This document shows, piece after piece, positions 1 to 8,240 of a stretch of DNA of 64,000 nucleotides. The DNA is from Planktothrix serta PCC 8927 (GTDB lineage: Bacteria > Cyanobacteriota > Cyanobacteriia > Cyanobacteriales > Microcoleaceae). Made by a program: the position numbers and the translations under genes. The stretch is from contig NZ_LR734844.1 in NCBI RefSeq assembly GCF_900010725.2, positions 1 through 64,000 on the forward strand, written 5' to 3'. The notes below the pieces were generated by a model. The model was not told the origin of the DNA, ran no database searches, and worked only from the letters and a program-made list of their open reading frames with translations. How positions within the stretch are numbered: position 1 is the stretch's first letter; each line of letters begins with the position of its first letter.

Positions 1-74
1 CCCTGTTCCCTGTTCCCTGTTCCCTGTTCCCTGTTCCCTGTTCCCTGTTCCCTGTTCCCTGTTCCCTGTTCCCT
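1..74. repeat. (CCCTGTT)n tandem heptamer
   Basis: About ten head-to-tail copies of the 7-mer CCCTGTT, running off the left edge of the window. The same heptamer recurs just upstream of two start codons (near 14340 and 56290), so it is a dispersed short tandem repeat of the STRR type known in cyanobacteria. No coding role is seen. Confidence 0.95.
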
Positions 75-87
75 ACTATAATTCAAT

Positions 88-121
88 ATAAAAAACCTGA
101 TTTCTGAATCAGAAACCAGGT
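88..121 (-). terminator. Rho-independent terminator after rplL
   Basis: Read on the minus strand, an imperfect 12-bp stem (TTTCTG/CAGAAA, extended by ACCTG/CAGGT with one mismatch) with a 3-nt loop is followed by a TTTTT run. It lies about 40 nt beyond the rplL stop and is the expected end of the ribosomal transcript. Confidence 0.75.
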
Positions 122-162
122 GAGGAATGAACTAAAAAAACTAAAATTAAGCCCCGTTAAAA

Positions 163-552
163 TTATTTAATGGAAACTTTAGCGCCAGCTTCTTCCAGTT
201 TTTTCTTAGTAGCTTCAGCGTCATCTTTGTTAGTCCCTTCTTTGACAGCTTTAGGAACTGCTTCCACTAAATCTTTAGCTTCTTTCAGACCTAAACCTGT
301 CAGTTCACGCACCACTTTCAGAATAGTGATTTTTTTGTCAGCCGGATATTCTTCCAGGATGACATCAAATTCAGTTTTTTCTTCAACTTCTTCCGCAGGC
401 GCGGCTCCACCCGGAGCCGCCATCATGAAACCACCCACAGGAGCCGCCGCACTCACACCGAAGGCTTCTTCGATTTGTTTGACTAATTCAGAGGCTTCTA
501 ACAGAGTTAAAGACTTCAGTTGTTCCAGAATTTGATCAGTAGTTGCAGACAT
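163..552 (-). CDS. rplL: 50S ribosomal protein L7/L12 (bL12)
   Basis: Ribosomal stalk protein that recruits and stimulates translation GTPases; present as dimers bound to L10. At 129 aa it is normal length. An N-terminal dimerisation helix (about 1-34) is followed by a Gly/Ala/Pro hinge (about 37-55) and the globular C-terminal domain (about 60-129) with the conserved stretch [18 protein letters not shown]. It is the last gene of the rplJ-rplL transcript, 65 nt beyond rplJ and just before a clear terminator. Expression is expected to be controlled with rplJ through the L10 leader upstream. Confidence 0.98.
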   Translation of the reverse strand: MSATTDQILEQLKSLTLLEASELVKQIEEAFGVSAAAPVGGFMMAAPGGAAPAEEVEEKTEFDVILEEYPADKKITILKVVRELTGLGLKEAKDLVEAVPKAVKEGTNKDDAEATKKKLEEAGAKVSIK

Positions 553-617
553 TTGTTAAACTCCTAGACAATGTAACGGTTTGTGTTTGAGACTCGTTGC
601 CAAAGCAATCCGAGAAA

Positions 618-1166
618 CTATGCAGCTTCGTCGTTTGAGCCATCTTGATCTTTTTCCACATAGGCATTGAGTGCCCGCGCCAAAGACCCAGGAACTTCGT
701 TGATGCCCACGGCCAGTTTGGTCGCCACACCATTGATAGCACCCGCAATTTGAGCCATAAGTTGCTCTTTGGAGGGTAAATCTCCTAATGCTTTAATGTC
801 ACTGTCACTCAGCAGACGCCCTTCCATGACCCCACCGCGAACTTCCGTTTTCTTGGAAGCTTTTTGGAAGGCTTGGTAGGCTTTAATAGCGCTGCCAAAA
901 TCTTCTTTGACTAATAAAAAAGCATTAGAACCCTTCAGTAATTCATTCAGAGGCTCCCAATTGCTTTGACCTTCAATCGCAATTCGCATTAAGGTGTTTT
1001 TTGTCACCTTGCAAACACTACCTGAAGGCCGAAGCTGTTGCCGTAAATTGGTGATTTCCGCAACGGACAAGCCGTTGTAGTCAATCACAATCGCCAGTTG
1101 TGAGTCTTTGAGTGTTTCTTTGAGTTCGGCAACAATTTCTTGTTTATTTTCTAGGGTTCTTCCCAT
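618..1166 (-). CDS. rplJ: 50S ribosomal protein L10 (uL10)
   Basis: L10 anchors the L7/L12 dimers to 23S rRNA and is the autogenous regulator of its own operon. The start MGRTLENKQ at 1166 (182 aa) is preferred over an in-frame ATG eight codons upstream: it matches the usual cyanobacterial L10 start and has GGAG 11 nt before it. The RNA-binding N-terminal domain (about 1-130) includes the conserved [16 protein letters not shown] region. The C-terminal helix that carries L7/L12 (about 140-182) follows, with an acidic tail. An L10-leader-like motif and attenuator lie in the roughly 350 nt upstream. Confidence 0.97.
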   Translation of the reverse strand: MGRTLENKQEIVAELKETLKDSQLAIVIDYNGLSVAEITNLRQQLRPSGSVCKVTKNTLMRIAIEGQSNWEPLNELLKGSNAFLLVKEDFGSAIKAYQAFQKASKKTEVRGGVMEGRLLSDSDIKALGDLPSKEQLMAQIAGAINGVATKLAVGINEVPGSLARALNAYVEKDQDGSNDEAA

Positions 1167-1278
1167 TCTTGTTGAAACTCCGTGTGACATTGCCGTTCAT
1201 CTTTACCCCTCGAAAGAGATAAGATAACTTGCAATGGTTGACTCCTGACCCGATTAATTAAACAGCAGCGATTTCGCC

Positions 1279-1308
1279 ATAAAAAACCCCGGTTTTTTCA
1301 CCGAGGTT
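1279..1308 (-). terminator. Attenuator hairpin upstream of rplJ
   Basis: On the minus strand the segment AACCTCGG pairs with CCGGGGTT (8 bp including one G-U pair) around an A-rich loop, followed directly by TTTTTT. It sits about 110 nt before the rplJ start and after the L10-leader motif, where an L10-controlled transcription attenuator belongs. The 5' arm CCTCGG could instead pair with CCGAGG of the leader (plus-strand 1401-1406), giving an alternative antiterminator pairing. It may also serve as the end of the rplK-rplA transcript. Confidence 0.7.
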
Positions 1309-1399
1309 AAGACTTAAAACTCAAACATTAACTCTAAAGACAGACTGAATAAATTAGGTCTGTAACCTTATCCTGATTGTTTAGTTTTAAACTTGTTTA

Positions 1400-1445
1400 G
1401 CCTCGGCAGGACATTAAGCGTTTTGCCCCTGCTGTCTGCGGTAAG
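1400..1445 (-). promoter_or_regulatory. Ribosomal L10 leader motif
   Basis: Minus-strand sequence reads CCGCAGACAGCAGGGGC, a short linker, then CTTAATGTCCTGCCGAGG. The combination GACAGCAGG ... TTAAT..CCTGCCGAGG is the conserved core of the L10 leader, the binding site of the L10(L12)4 complex, with GCAGG/CCTGC forming the stem. It lies about 235 nt upstream of rplJ in the expected orientation. The match is by recognition; a covariance-model scan was not possible. Confidence 0.75.
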
Positions 1446-1515
1446 TTAGTCGTTTATTGGTTTAAATACGCAATTTTTAATCATTGCATATTTTGTTGGA
1501 TTTGTCAACCCCCAA

Positions 1516-2232
1516 TTAAACTACATCTGCAATTTTCAGTTCTCGCAGTGCTGTTATATCCACTTCAATCGCTGGCCCCATTGTGGCGGTGATAAATACA
1601 CTGCGCCAATACCGACCTTTAGCCCCAGAGGGACGGTTGCGGTCAATACATTCTTGCAGAGCCGATAAGTTCACCAACAAATCCTCGGCGGCGAAAGCTG
1701 TTTTGCCAAACATAACGTGAACGATCCCGGTACGATCTGCCCGGAATTCTAACTTCCCGGCTTTAAATTCTGCGATCGCTTGTGTCACATCCGTCGTCAC
1801 CGTTCCGCCTTTGGGTGAAGGCATTAAGCCTTTAGGCCCCAGCAACCGCCCCAATTTTGCCACTTGAGGCATCATATCCGGGGTAGCAATTAAGCAATCA
1901 AAATCCAGCATTCCTTTCTGGATATCATTAATTAAATCTTCAGAGCCAACGATATCAGCCCCAGCAGCTTGAGCTTCGGTGACTTTTTCCCCTTTAGCCA
2001 ATACCGCAACTCGCACCACTTGACCGGTGCCTTTGGGTAAGCTCACCGTTGTCCGCAGTTGTTGATCCGTATATTTAGGGTCAATCCCTAAACGAATATG
2101 GGCTTCGGCTGATTCAGGAAACTTAGCTGTAGCGGTTTCCTTCAACAGATTAATCGCCTCTAAAGGTTCGTAAGGTCGTTCTTCAACCTTTTTTCTGAGT
2201 TCTTGTAATCGACGGGATTCTTTTCTTGCCAT
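1516..2232 (-). CDS. rplA: 50S ribosomal protein L1 (uL1)
   Basis: Primary 23S rRNA-binding protein of the L1 stalk, which helps release deacylated tRNA from the E site. The 238 aa are typical for the family. Conserved segments include the proteobacterial/cyanobacterial signature around [18 protein letters not shown] (about 127-144) and the rRNA-binding [10 protein letters not shown] region near 168. It lies between rplK, about 190 nt upstream, and the rplJ leader, in the standard cyanobacterial order. The ATG is preceded by AGGAG-like sequence. Confidence 0.98.
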   Translation of the reverse strand: MARKESRRLQELRKKVEERPYEPLEAINLLKETATAKFPESAEAHIRLGIDPKYTDQQLRTTVSLPKGTGQVVRVAVLAKGEKVTEAQAAGADIVGSEDLINDIQKGMLDFDCLIATPDMMPQVAKLGRLLGPKGLMPSPKGGTVTTDVTQAIAEFKAGKLEFRADRTGIVHVMFGKTAFAAEDLLVNLSALQECIDRNRPSGAKGRYWRSVFITATMGPAIEVDITALRELKIADVV

Positions 2233-2421
2233 TCTATCTATATCTCCTGGGGTGGTTAACGAAGATCTACTTCTCCCCCACTAAAGGGTTAACTTAAATC
2301 TCCTGGCATCAGCAGGAATTCAAGGATCAGTCATTGAGGCTCAAATACAGTTTGTTGACAATCAGCCCTTAGTCTAACCGGATCGGTTTATCCTTGGCCT
2401 GGATCTCAAACTAAATCAGCC

Positions 2422-2847
2422 TCAATCAACAACGGTGACTCCCATATTCCGGGCAGTTCCCGCCACAATTTTCATCGCGGCTTCGACATCATTTGCGTTC
2501 AGGTCGGGCATTTTAGTTTCTGCAATTTCGCGTAACTGAGCTTGCGTAATTTTGCCCACTTTCTTGCGGTTGGGTTCCCCTGAACCTCTTTCAATTCCGG
2601 CGGCTTTGCGAATTAACACTGAAGCCGGAGGCGTTTTGAGGATAAAGGTGAAACTGCGGTCTTCAAAAACCGAAATTTCCACCGGAACCACAAGACCTGC
2701 TTTATCTGCGGTTTTGGCGTTATATTCTTTACAAAACGCCATAATATTCACCCCGTGTTGACCCAAAGCTGGGCCAATTGGGGGCGCAGGGTTGGCTTTG
2801 CCCGCAGTAATTGCCAACTTAATAACTGCTACAACTTTCTTTGCCAT
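2422..2847 (-). CDS. rplK: 50S ribosomal protein L11 (uL11)
   Basis: Binds the GTPase-associated centre of 23S rRNA with L10. 141 aa, full length: N-terminal domain (1-70) with [17 protein letters not shown] and the C-terminal rRNA-binding domain (75-141) ending RNMGVTVVD, both textbook L11. Only 3 nt separate it from the nusG stop, so the two are co-transcribed and probably translationally coupled. Confidence 0.98.
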   Translation of the reverse strand: MAKKVVAVIKLAITAGKANPAPPIGPALGQHGVNIMAFCKEYNAKTADKAGLVVPVEISVFEDRSFTFILKTPPASVLIRKAAGIERGSGEPNRKKVGKITQAQLREIAETKMPDLNANDVEAAMKIVAGTARNMGVTVVD

Positions 2848-2850
2848 TCC

Positions 2851-3525
2851 TTAGCCTTGTTTTTCAACCTGATTAAACTCTAATTCTACTGGGGTATCTC
2901 GTCCAAAAATTGAAAGTAAAGCTTTGAGCTTACTTCGTTCTGGACTGACTTCAATCACATCCCCTTCAAAGTCTTTAAACGGCCCTGAAAGCACAATGAT
3001 ATGATCCCCAACGGCCATTGCTGCCTTGACAATGGGTTCCTGTTGTTGCGCTTGTCTGAAGATTCGCTCCACTTCGGCATGGCTCAATGGTAGAGGTTTA
3101 ACGTGACCTCGACCCCGACCCGAATGCCGTTTTTGTTCCGCCCCAACGAAGTTAATTACGTGTGGCGTGTTCTTGACCACCTGCCAAGCTTCATCGTCAA
3201 TTTCCCAGCGATTGAGTTCGTTATTCCATTTCAGCCTCATCTGAATGAGGACATAACCTGGAAACACTTTCTCCTCACCATGTTGACGACTGCCATCTTT
3301 TCGCAGTTTAATCATTGGGGTGTGGGGAATTTCCACCTTCAAAATTCGATCCGCAACATCCAGGGTTTGTACCCGTTGCTCCAGGTTCGCTTTGACTCGT
3401 TTCTCACAGCCAGAAGCCACCTGAACAGCATACCAACGACGCTCTCCCGGTGAAAAGTCCTGGGAAAGTTCGCTTGCATCTGCCATGAGGTCTGAATGTT
3501 GTGATTCGTCCGATGTAAAAGTCAT
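2851..3525 (-). CDS. nusG: Transcription antitermination/elongation factor NusG
   Basis: NusG binds RNA polymerase and couples it to Rho or the ribosome. The chosen ATG at 3525 (224 aa) overlaps the secE stop as ATGA, the usual coupled arrangement; an in-frame start eight codons earlier would run further into secE. The NGN domain (about 30-145) begins RRWYAVQVASGCEKRV, with the PGYVLIQM element. The KOW domain follows (about 170-222; VGDHIIVLSGPFKDFEGDV). The 25-30 residue acidic, Ser-rich N-terminal extension is longer than in E. coli and common in cyanobacteria. Confidence 0.96.
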   Translation of the reverse strand: MTFTSDESQHSDLMADASELSQDFSPGERRWYAVQVASGCEKRVKANLEQRVQTLDVADRILKVEIPHTPMIKLRKDGSRQHGEEKVFPGYVLIQMRLKWNNELNRWEIDDEAWQVVKNTPHVINFVGAEQKRHSGRGRGHVKPLPLSHAEVERIFRQAQQQEPIVKAAMAVGDHIIVLSGPFKDFEGDVIEVSPERSKLKALLSIFGRDTPVELEFNQVEKQG

Positions 3526-3752
3526 CCGAAGATTTGCCCCGACGCCCAACGAAGGAAGTTGTCTGCTAAATAGATCAAGGTAGCCGAGAGCGTGACCATC
3601 AACAATACGCCCGCCGACTCACTCAATAGTTGCTGTCGGCTTGGCCAGACCACTTTGTCCAATTCCTCTTTTGTTTCTTTGAGGAAGGTAGAAGCGTTAA
3701 AGCCAGAAGTTGTTTCTTTAACTCCAACTTCTTCTTTCTTGTTGACCACCAT
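3522..3752 (-). CDS. secE: Preprotein translocase subunit SecE
   Basis: Small essential clamp subunit of the SecYEG channel. The ATG at 3752 gives 76 aa and has a strong AAGGGGAG Shine-Dalgarno 3-5 nt upstream; longer upstream frames lack this and are rejected. An N-terminal polar region is followed by the amphipathic SecE signature (FLKETKEELDKVVWPSRQQL) and one transmembrane helix (about 50-70). The stop overlaps the nusG start. Confidence 0.96.
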   Translation of the reverse strand: MVVNKKEEVGVKETTSGFNASTFLKETKEELDKVVWPSRQQLLSESAGVLLMVTLSATLIYLADNFLRWASGQIFG

Positions 3753-3883
3753 GAACTCCCCTTGCGATCTTACGGTATCTGATCCTGATCTTAGCTGAAA
3801 GAGGGTAATACATCCGCCCAAACTTCTTAAACTATCACACTGAATGCCCCAAAACAATGTTCCTTAATGTTGCTTTTCGGAAC

Positions 3884-3920
3884 AATGCCCAGACGTAAGA
3901 TTTCCTTTCGTCTGGGCATT
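3884..3920 (-). terminator. Perfect 12-bp hairpin between trnW and secE
   Basis: AATGCCCAGACG pairs perfectly with CGTCTGGGCATT across a 13-nt loop, immediately 3' of tRNA-Trp on the minus strand; a weaker TGTTCC/GGAACA stem overlaps it. No U-run follows, so it may be a tRNA 3'-processing or partial termination structure rather than a full terminator. Confidence 0.45.
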
Positions 3921-3932
3921 GGAGGTATCCAG

Positions 3933-4005
3933 CGCGCCCTGGAGGACTTGAACCCCCGACATCAGGTTTTGGAGACCTGCGTTCTACCAACTGAACTAAG
4001 AGCGC
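3933..4005 (-). tRNA. trnW: tRNA-Trp (anticodon CCA)
   Basis: A 73-nt cloverleaf on the minus strand. The acceptor stem pairs GCGCTCT with AGGGCGC, the D-arm contains AGTTCAGTTGGTAGA, the anticodon stem-loop is CAGGT-CTCCAAA-ACCTG with anticodon CCA, and the T-arm contains GGTTCAAGTCC. The discriminator is G and the 3' CCA is not encoded. Its place between rplS and secE is the conserved cyanobacterial synteny. Confidence 0.97.
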
Positions 4006-4119
4006 ATAGCGGAGTGGCTGATCTTTTACCGTATCTAGCTTAACACAACTTGCAGACTTTAGTTAAAATTTTTTCCGAAAGTCACCCGGGGAATCATGGA
4101 TTTTCGGGTGGGGGCCAAT

Positions 4120-4506
4120 TTATAGGCTCCGATCAAAGCGTTGTTTAACGCGAGTGGCTTTACCGATGCGATCGCGCAGATAGTAGAGTTTTGCCCGACG
4201 GACTTTACCGCGACGCAGAACTTTAATACTGGCAATTCTAGGAGAATGAATTAAGAAGACTCTCTCAACACCCACGCCTTGAAAAATCTTCCGCACGGTG
4301 ATCGTGGCATTAATACTGCCATGACGTTTGGCAATTACAACTCCTTCGTAGGGCTGAATCCGTTCTTTACCGCCTTCTTGAATTTTGACTCCAACTTTCA
4401 CCGTATCCCCGACATAAATCTCAGGGAGATCGGATCTATTCAGTTGTTGTCGGAGGTTTTCAATTTCTGCCGTTTCAATAAAACGGATAATTTCTCCCGC
4501 CTTCAT
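4120..4506 (-). CDS. rplS: 50S ribosomal protein L19 (bL19)
   Basis: L19 sits at the 30S-50S interface. 128 aa with the family core: [20 protein letters not shown], then [20 protein letters not shown] and the basic C-terminus [16 protein letters not shown]. The start [11 protein letters not shown] gives a slightly longer N-terminus than E. coli L19, as is usual in cyanobacteria. It is the first gene of the minus-strand translation cluster and is transcribed divergently from the phosphate permease gene, with about 120 nt between the start codons. Confidence 0.97.
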   Translation of the reverse strand: MKAGEIIRFIETAEIENLRQQLNRSDLPEIYVGDTVKVGVKIQEGGKERIQPYEGVVIAKRHGSINATITVRKIFQGVGVERVFLIHSPRIASIKVLRRGKVRRAKLYYLRDRIGKATRVKQRFDRSL

Positions 4507-4573
4507 GATGATTTCCCAAAACTCACAAGCCCCTATTATAGATCGAAACGGATTGCAAAATCTATCAGTAATC

Positions 4574-4617
4574 AGTCAACAGCTAACCGTCAACCGTCAA
4601 TCGTCAACCGTCAACCA
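4574..4617. repeat. (GTCAACC)n heptamer, degenerate
   Basis: About six imperfect copies of GTCAACC/GTCAATC lie in the rplS/permease divergent intergenic region. An open frame running through them could falsely lengthen the permease N-terminus. Confidence 0.85.
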
Positions 4618-4624
4618 TTTTAGA

Positions 4625-5911
4625 ATGTTAAACCTTTCAATGGATTCAATTGTGCCGATTGTCCTGTTATGCGGGTTAGCCTTCTATGTCGCCTGTAATT
4701 TAGGGGCTAATGATGTGGCGAACTCAATGGGGACATCGGTGGGTTCCAAAGCACTGACGCTCAAACAAGCGATTATCGTAGCCGGGATTTTAGAATTTAC
4801 CGGGGCGGTATTATTTGGAGAACGAGTCTCTAAAACCTTAGCAACGGGGGTTGTCAATCCCGAAGTCTTTCTCTCCATACCCAGGGTATTTGTGATTGGG
4901 ATGGTATCGGTATTGATTTCCGCCGGACTGTGGTTACAAATTGCTACCCGTTACGGATTACCCGTGTCTTCGTCCCATGCGGTGGTCGGTGCGATCGCTG
5001 GATTTAGTTCTATCGCCGCCGGACTCAACGCCGTAGACTGGCGCACCATTGGTGTGATTTCCCTAACTTGGTTAATCACGCCCTTGATCAGTGGCCTAAT
5101 TGCGGCTTTATTCTACACGCTGATCAAACGTTGGATTTTAGACCAACCCGATCCCCATCGCCAAATTCGAGAATGGATTCCTTGGTTGAGTAGTTTCTTA
5201 ATCGGAATTTTTGGGGTAATTGTCTTCCCGATTTTGAGTGTTCCGTTACAGAAAACCTTAACCCAATGGGGTTGGACGCTACCCGTTCATGATATTCCTT
5301 TAGGGATTGGGGGAATAGCTGCGGTGAGTTTAACTTGGATCAGTTGGCGACAATTAGAGCAACAACAGAATTCTTCTATTTCTAATTCCACACCCGAAAA
5401 ATTCCCAGGGATAGAAAAACAAATGGCACAATTTCAGGTAATTAGCGCCTGTTTTGTTGCTTTTGCTCACGGGTCAAATGATGTGGGGAATACGATCGCG
5501 CCCTTAGCTGCAATTTTAACGGTGATCAAAACAGGTTCAGTTCCTTTAGCCGATATTGAAATCCCCACTTGGCTTTTACTCTTAGGGGGGAGTGGGATTG
5601 TAACCGGATTAGCCATCTGGGGCAAAAACGTGATTATGACAGTAGGAGAAAATATTATTTCTCTGGTTCCCAGTGAAGGATTCTGTGCAGAATTAGCAAC
5701 CGCAACAACAGTATTATTAGCCTCCCGTTTAGGATTACCTGTTTCCACCTCCCATGCTTTAGTTGGGGGTGTAGTCGGAATTGGACTGGTGCAGGGCGGA
5801 AAGTCTGTGCGTTTGGATACCGTGCGTTCAATTGCCTTAGCTTGGGTGATCACAGTTCCCAGTGCTGCCCTTCTCAGTGCTATTCTGTTCAAGATTTTGA
5901 ACTGGATTTGA
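4625..5911 (+). CDS. PiT-family inorganic phosphate (or sulfate) permease
   Basis: Ion-coupled inner-membrane transporter of the PiT/PF01384 family (low-affinity phosphate; some relatives carry sulfate). Both inverted signature halves are visible: NLGANDVANSMGTSVGS near the N-terminus and AHGSNDVGNTIAPLAAI near residue 280, with GLPVSSSHAVVG and GLPVSTSHALVGG loops. About 10-11 hydrophobic segments are present. The ATG at 4625 (428 aa; 4640 is an alternative) is chosen because the frame upstream reads through the GTCAACC heptamer. Substrate is not fixed by sequence. Confidence 0.88.
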   Translation: MLNLSMDSIVPIVLLCGLAFYVACNLGANDVANSMGTSVGSKALTLKQAIIVAGILEFTGAVLFGERVSKTLATGVVNPEVFLSIPRVFVIGMVSVLISAGLWLQIATRYGLPVSSSHAVVGAIAGFSSIAAGLNAVDWRTIGVISLTWLITPLISGLIAALFYTLIKRWILDQPDPHRQIREWIPWLSSFLIGIFGVIVFPILSVPLQKTLTQWGWTLPVHDIPLGIGGIAAVSLTWISWRQLEQQQNSSISNSTPEKFPGIEKQMAQFQVISACFVAFAHGSNDVGNTIAPLAAILTVIKTGSVPLADIEIPTWLLLLGGSGIVTGLAIWGKNVIMTVGENIISLVPSEGFCAELATATTVLLASRLGLPVSTSHALVGGVVGIGLVQGGKSVRLDTVRSIALAWVITVPSAALLSAILFKILNWI

Positions 5912-6039
5912 ACGACCGTGATTTTAATCCTCGTGATAGTAAATCGACAGAGAAATCTAAAAGAATTGTCGCTAAGGTTCATGAGAAAATAGCCAACTCC
6001 CGCCAAGATTTCTTACATAAATTATCAAGAAAATTGGTC

Positions 6040-6085
6040 AACGAAAGCGTAGAGACCTGCCATGGCGCGTCTGTAAGCTTTCGTT
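6040..6085. repeat. 46-nt palindrome
   Basis: AACGAAAGC and GCTTTCGTT form perfect 9-bp arms. Inside is a degenerate form of the AGAGACGTTGC-type palindrome that also occurs as a perfect copy near 45034. There is no U-run on either side, so it is read as a dispersed hairpin repeat. It lies in the 560-nt gap after the phosphate permease. Confidence 0.7.
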
Positions 6086-6189
6086 GAAAACCTCAACTTT
6101 AAGGGAATGGTTAAGAATCGAAAGCTGTCCCAATCAATATCTGATGTGGGATGGGGAAAATTTGTTAACTTTATTGATTACAATCAGAA

Positions 6190-6324
6190 TATTAAATCAA
6201 GGCGGAGGGAACCCCGTTTTTGCCGATGGAGGCTGTGTAAGACCACTTACTTTTCAAGTCAGGGCATCGGTCTGTGAATTCGGAAGCCTACACCAACCCG
6301 ATTAGGGCGGTGTCGGTAGTTCAC
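6190..6324 (+). mobile_element. Remnant 3' end of an IS200/IS605-type (tnpB) element
   Basis: The last about 35 codons of a frame ending at 6305 (GGNPVFADGGCVRPLTFQ, then RASVCEFGSLHQPD) resemble the degenerate 3' tail of cyanobacterial tnpB genes. They are followed by an imperfect hairpin (CCTACACC ... GGTGTCGG) and the terminal GTAGTTCAC, which resembles right ends of cyanobacterial IS605-family elements. In intact elements this stretch doubles as the omega-RNA scaffold. No transposase catalytic region or left end is present, so it is a dead fragment. Recognition is from memory of the family, not a search. Confidence 0.5.
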
Positions 6325-6472
6325 TTGAGGTTTTTGGGGATAACCCTCCCCCAGTCCGCCATTTTTCCCGTTGTGCCTTTATCGGAGTCAGATTGTGAAA
6401 CCCGGACACAGGCAGCGTTGGTATGAGTGGCGGTATAGCTGAATCAGCAGATCAATAAGAGGTTAATCACGA

Positions 6473-8188
6473 ATGGGGACACAGGACAATCAACCGCCAC
6501 CCTTTGGATCGGGAGAAACCAGAACACCAGCAGAAGAAATCCTCAGTTCGGTGATCCAGGAGTTAGAAACATTCCATCACCAAATGAAGGAACAAATGTC
6601 TCAGGACATTCAACGACTGCAACAGGATAAGGTTCGCCTAATTGAGGATATTGAAAGTCTGCAAACGGAATATCGGCGACTGCAATCTCAGCAGTTCCAA
6701 ACGCTGTCCGATCGGATTCCTCCTAATCCAGCTTGGCTGAAACAACTGACCCAAATTGTTGCTCGTAATGTCGAACAAGCTTTAATCCTACGGATCAATC
6801 AAATTAAAGCAGCCAGCGATCCACCTTTGTTGGCGACTGATCCCAGTGGACTGGTTCCCCTGTCCGATGTCGGCAATGAAAACTTGAATAGTCGAGAGTT
6901 GGAAGCGGTTTTGGAAACAAGCCTTAACCATACATTCCAATCGTTACAGCAGGAATTAAATCACTACCAAAGTGACCTGTCTCGACGCTTGAATAATATG
7001 CAAACTCTGGAACAGCAAGTAGAAGCTTTGCTGGAAACCATTGTTGCTCGTTTGCAAGAACAGACGGTCGCGCCCTTTATTCGAGGAGATCACGACCGAC
7101 CGGAACTACCGAGTGGACGTCCTGAAGCACTGCCCCCGGCTAAGGCTGCATTAACTAAGCAGCCGGAATCTGTTCCTTCTGGGCCAAAGCCATCTTCTCC
7201 GGTACAACTTGGTCTATTTTTGGCGTTACTCTCGGCGGTATCCCTATCGTTGTTTAACGTTTGTCTGAAAATTATCCTCAAAGGGCCACAACCCCGTGAA
7301 ATCTTTGGTCTATTTTCACTAGAAGGAATTATTTCTCCGGGGATTGGAAATTCCTTATTAATTTTGTTACTCCGCATGATTGTGGTCATGGGACTGATGC
7401 CGATTGTGGCGTCGTTCCTGTATCCTCCGGTGTGGACGGATCTTAGACGTTTTCTCCAGTCCGGTGATCGTCGCTTAATGCTGACGGTAATTGGCAGTGG
7501 ATTTTTCTTATTTGTATCTCAAGTCGCTATCTATGTGGCGATTGGTGAAATCCCAACGGGAATTGCGATTACGATTTTCTTTATTTATCCCATTGTCACG
7601 GTGCTGGCCTCTTGGGGTTTATTTGGAGATAAACCGACGTTCATCCGAGTGATTGCCATGATTACGATTTTGGCTGGAGGTATTCTCTGTTTACCTGCCC
7701 GAAATCCTAATATTGCGATGGGAAATGTACAGGTGGGGGTGATCGCTGCTATTTGTGCAGGTGTTGCGTTTGCAGGTTATGTACTGTTGACACAGGTAGC
7801 GGCTGGAAAACTGCATCCGATTCCGTTTAGCTTGGTGAATTTTGCGGCCATCTTTGTCTTTTCTGCCGTGAGTTTAATGGTAATACCCGATAGCTTAGGG
7901 ATTAGTATTGAACCCGGAGTTTGGAATGGTTTAATCATCGGGGGTGTTGTTTTAGGGGTTCTCACCTTATCCAGTTATTTGTTAAACAATTTTGCCATTC
8001 GCTCGGCGGGAGCTTCCTTAGCCTCGATTATCGGGACGACGGGGCCAGCGTTAACGGCGTTGTTTGCCTTTTGGATTATTGGTGAATCGATTAAACAGCA
8101 ACAAATTTATGGGATGGCTTTAGTGATTTTGGGGGTGGGAGCCATGAGTGTTGAACGCATGATGGCCCCGAAACGTAAAGCCAGCTAG
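6473..8188 (+). CDS. EamA/DMT-family transporter with N-terminal coiled-coil region
   Basis: 571 aa. Residues 1-200 are hydrophilic with Gln/Leu-rich heptad-like stretches (for example MSQDIQRLQQDKVRLIEDIE and the 150-195 segment), consistent with coiled coil. A Pro-rich linker (about 205-240) follows. The C-terminal about 320 residues carry roughly ten membrane helices of the drug/metabolite (EamA) type in two repeats, with ITIFFIYPIVTVLASWGLF in the first and a similar motif near the end (GTTGPALTALFAFWIIGE). Substrate unknown. EamA proteins are usually about 300 aa, so the soluble N-terminus is an extra domain, perhaps for oligomerisation. Confidence 0.8.
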   Translation: MGTQDNQPPPFGSGETRTPAEEILSSVIQELETFHHQMKEQMSQDIQRLQQDKVRLIEDIESLQTEYRRLQSQQFQTLSDRIPPNPAWLKQLTQIVARNVEQALILRINQIKAASDPPLLATDPSGLVPLSDVGNENLNSRELEAVLETSLNHTFQSLQQELNHYQSDLSRRLNNMQTLEQQVEALLETIVARLQEQTVAPFIRGDHDRPELPSGRPEALPPAKAALTKQPESVPSGPKPSSPVQLGLFLALLSAVSLSLFNVCLKIILKGPQPREIFGLFSLEGIISPGIGNSLLILLLRMIVVMGLMPIVASFLYPPVWTDLRRFLQSGDRRLMLTVIGSGFFLFVSQVAIYVAIGEIPTGIAITIFFIYPIVTVLASWGLFGDKPTFIRVIAMITILAGGILCLPARNPNIAMGNVQVGVIAAICAGVAFAGYVLLTQVAAGKLHPIPFSLVNFAAIFVFSAVSLMVIPDSLGISIEPGVWNGLIIGGVVLGVLTLSSYLLNNFAIRSAGASLASIIGTTGPALTALFAFWIIGESIKQQQIYGMALVILGVGAMSVERMMAPKRKAS

Positions 8189-8190
8189 AT

Positions 8191-8240
8191 GTTGACGGTT
8201 AACGGTCAACCGTCAACCGTCAACCGTCAACCGTCAACCG
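8191..8240. repeat. (GTCAACC)n heptamer between convergent genes
   Basis: One GTTGACGGTTAAC motif is followed by five GTCAACC copies, between the EamA gene and the LysR gene. The LysR stop codon (TGA, minus strand) lies inside the repeat. Confidence 0.9.

Noticed and set aside
1-74. CRISPR-like array from the heptamer tracts
   Set aside because: The repeats are directly tandem 7-mers with no spacers, and no cas genes are present.
170-535. Open frame antisense to rplL
   Set aside because: It mirrors the codon pattern of the ribosomal gene and has no RBS or recognisable product.
4083-4110. Hairpin CACCCG/CGGGTG after rplS as a terminator
   Set aside because: No U-run follows on the minus strand, and trnW and secE are expected to be read through from this side.
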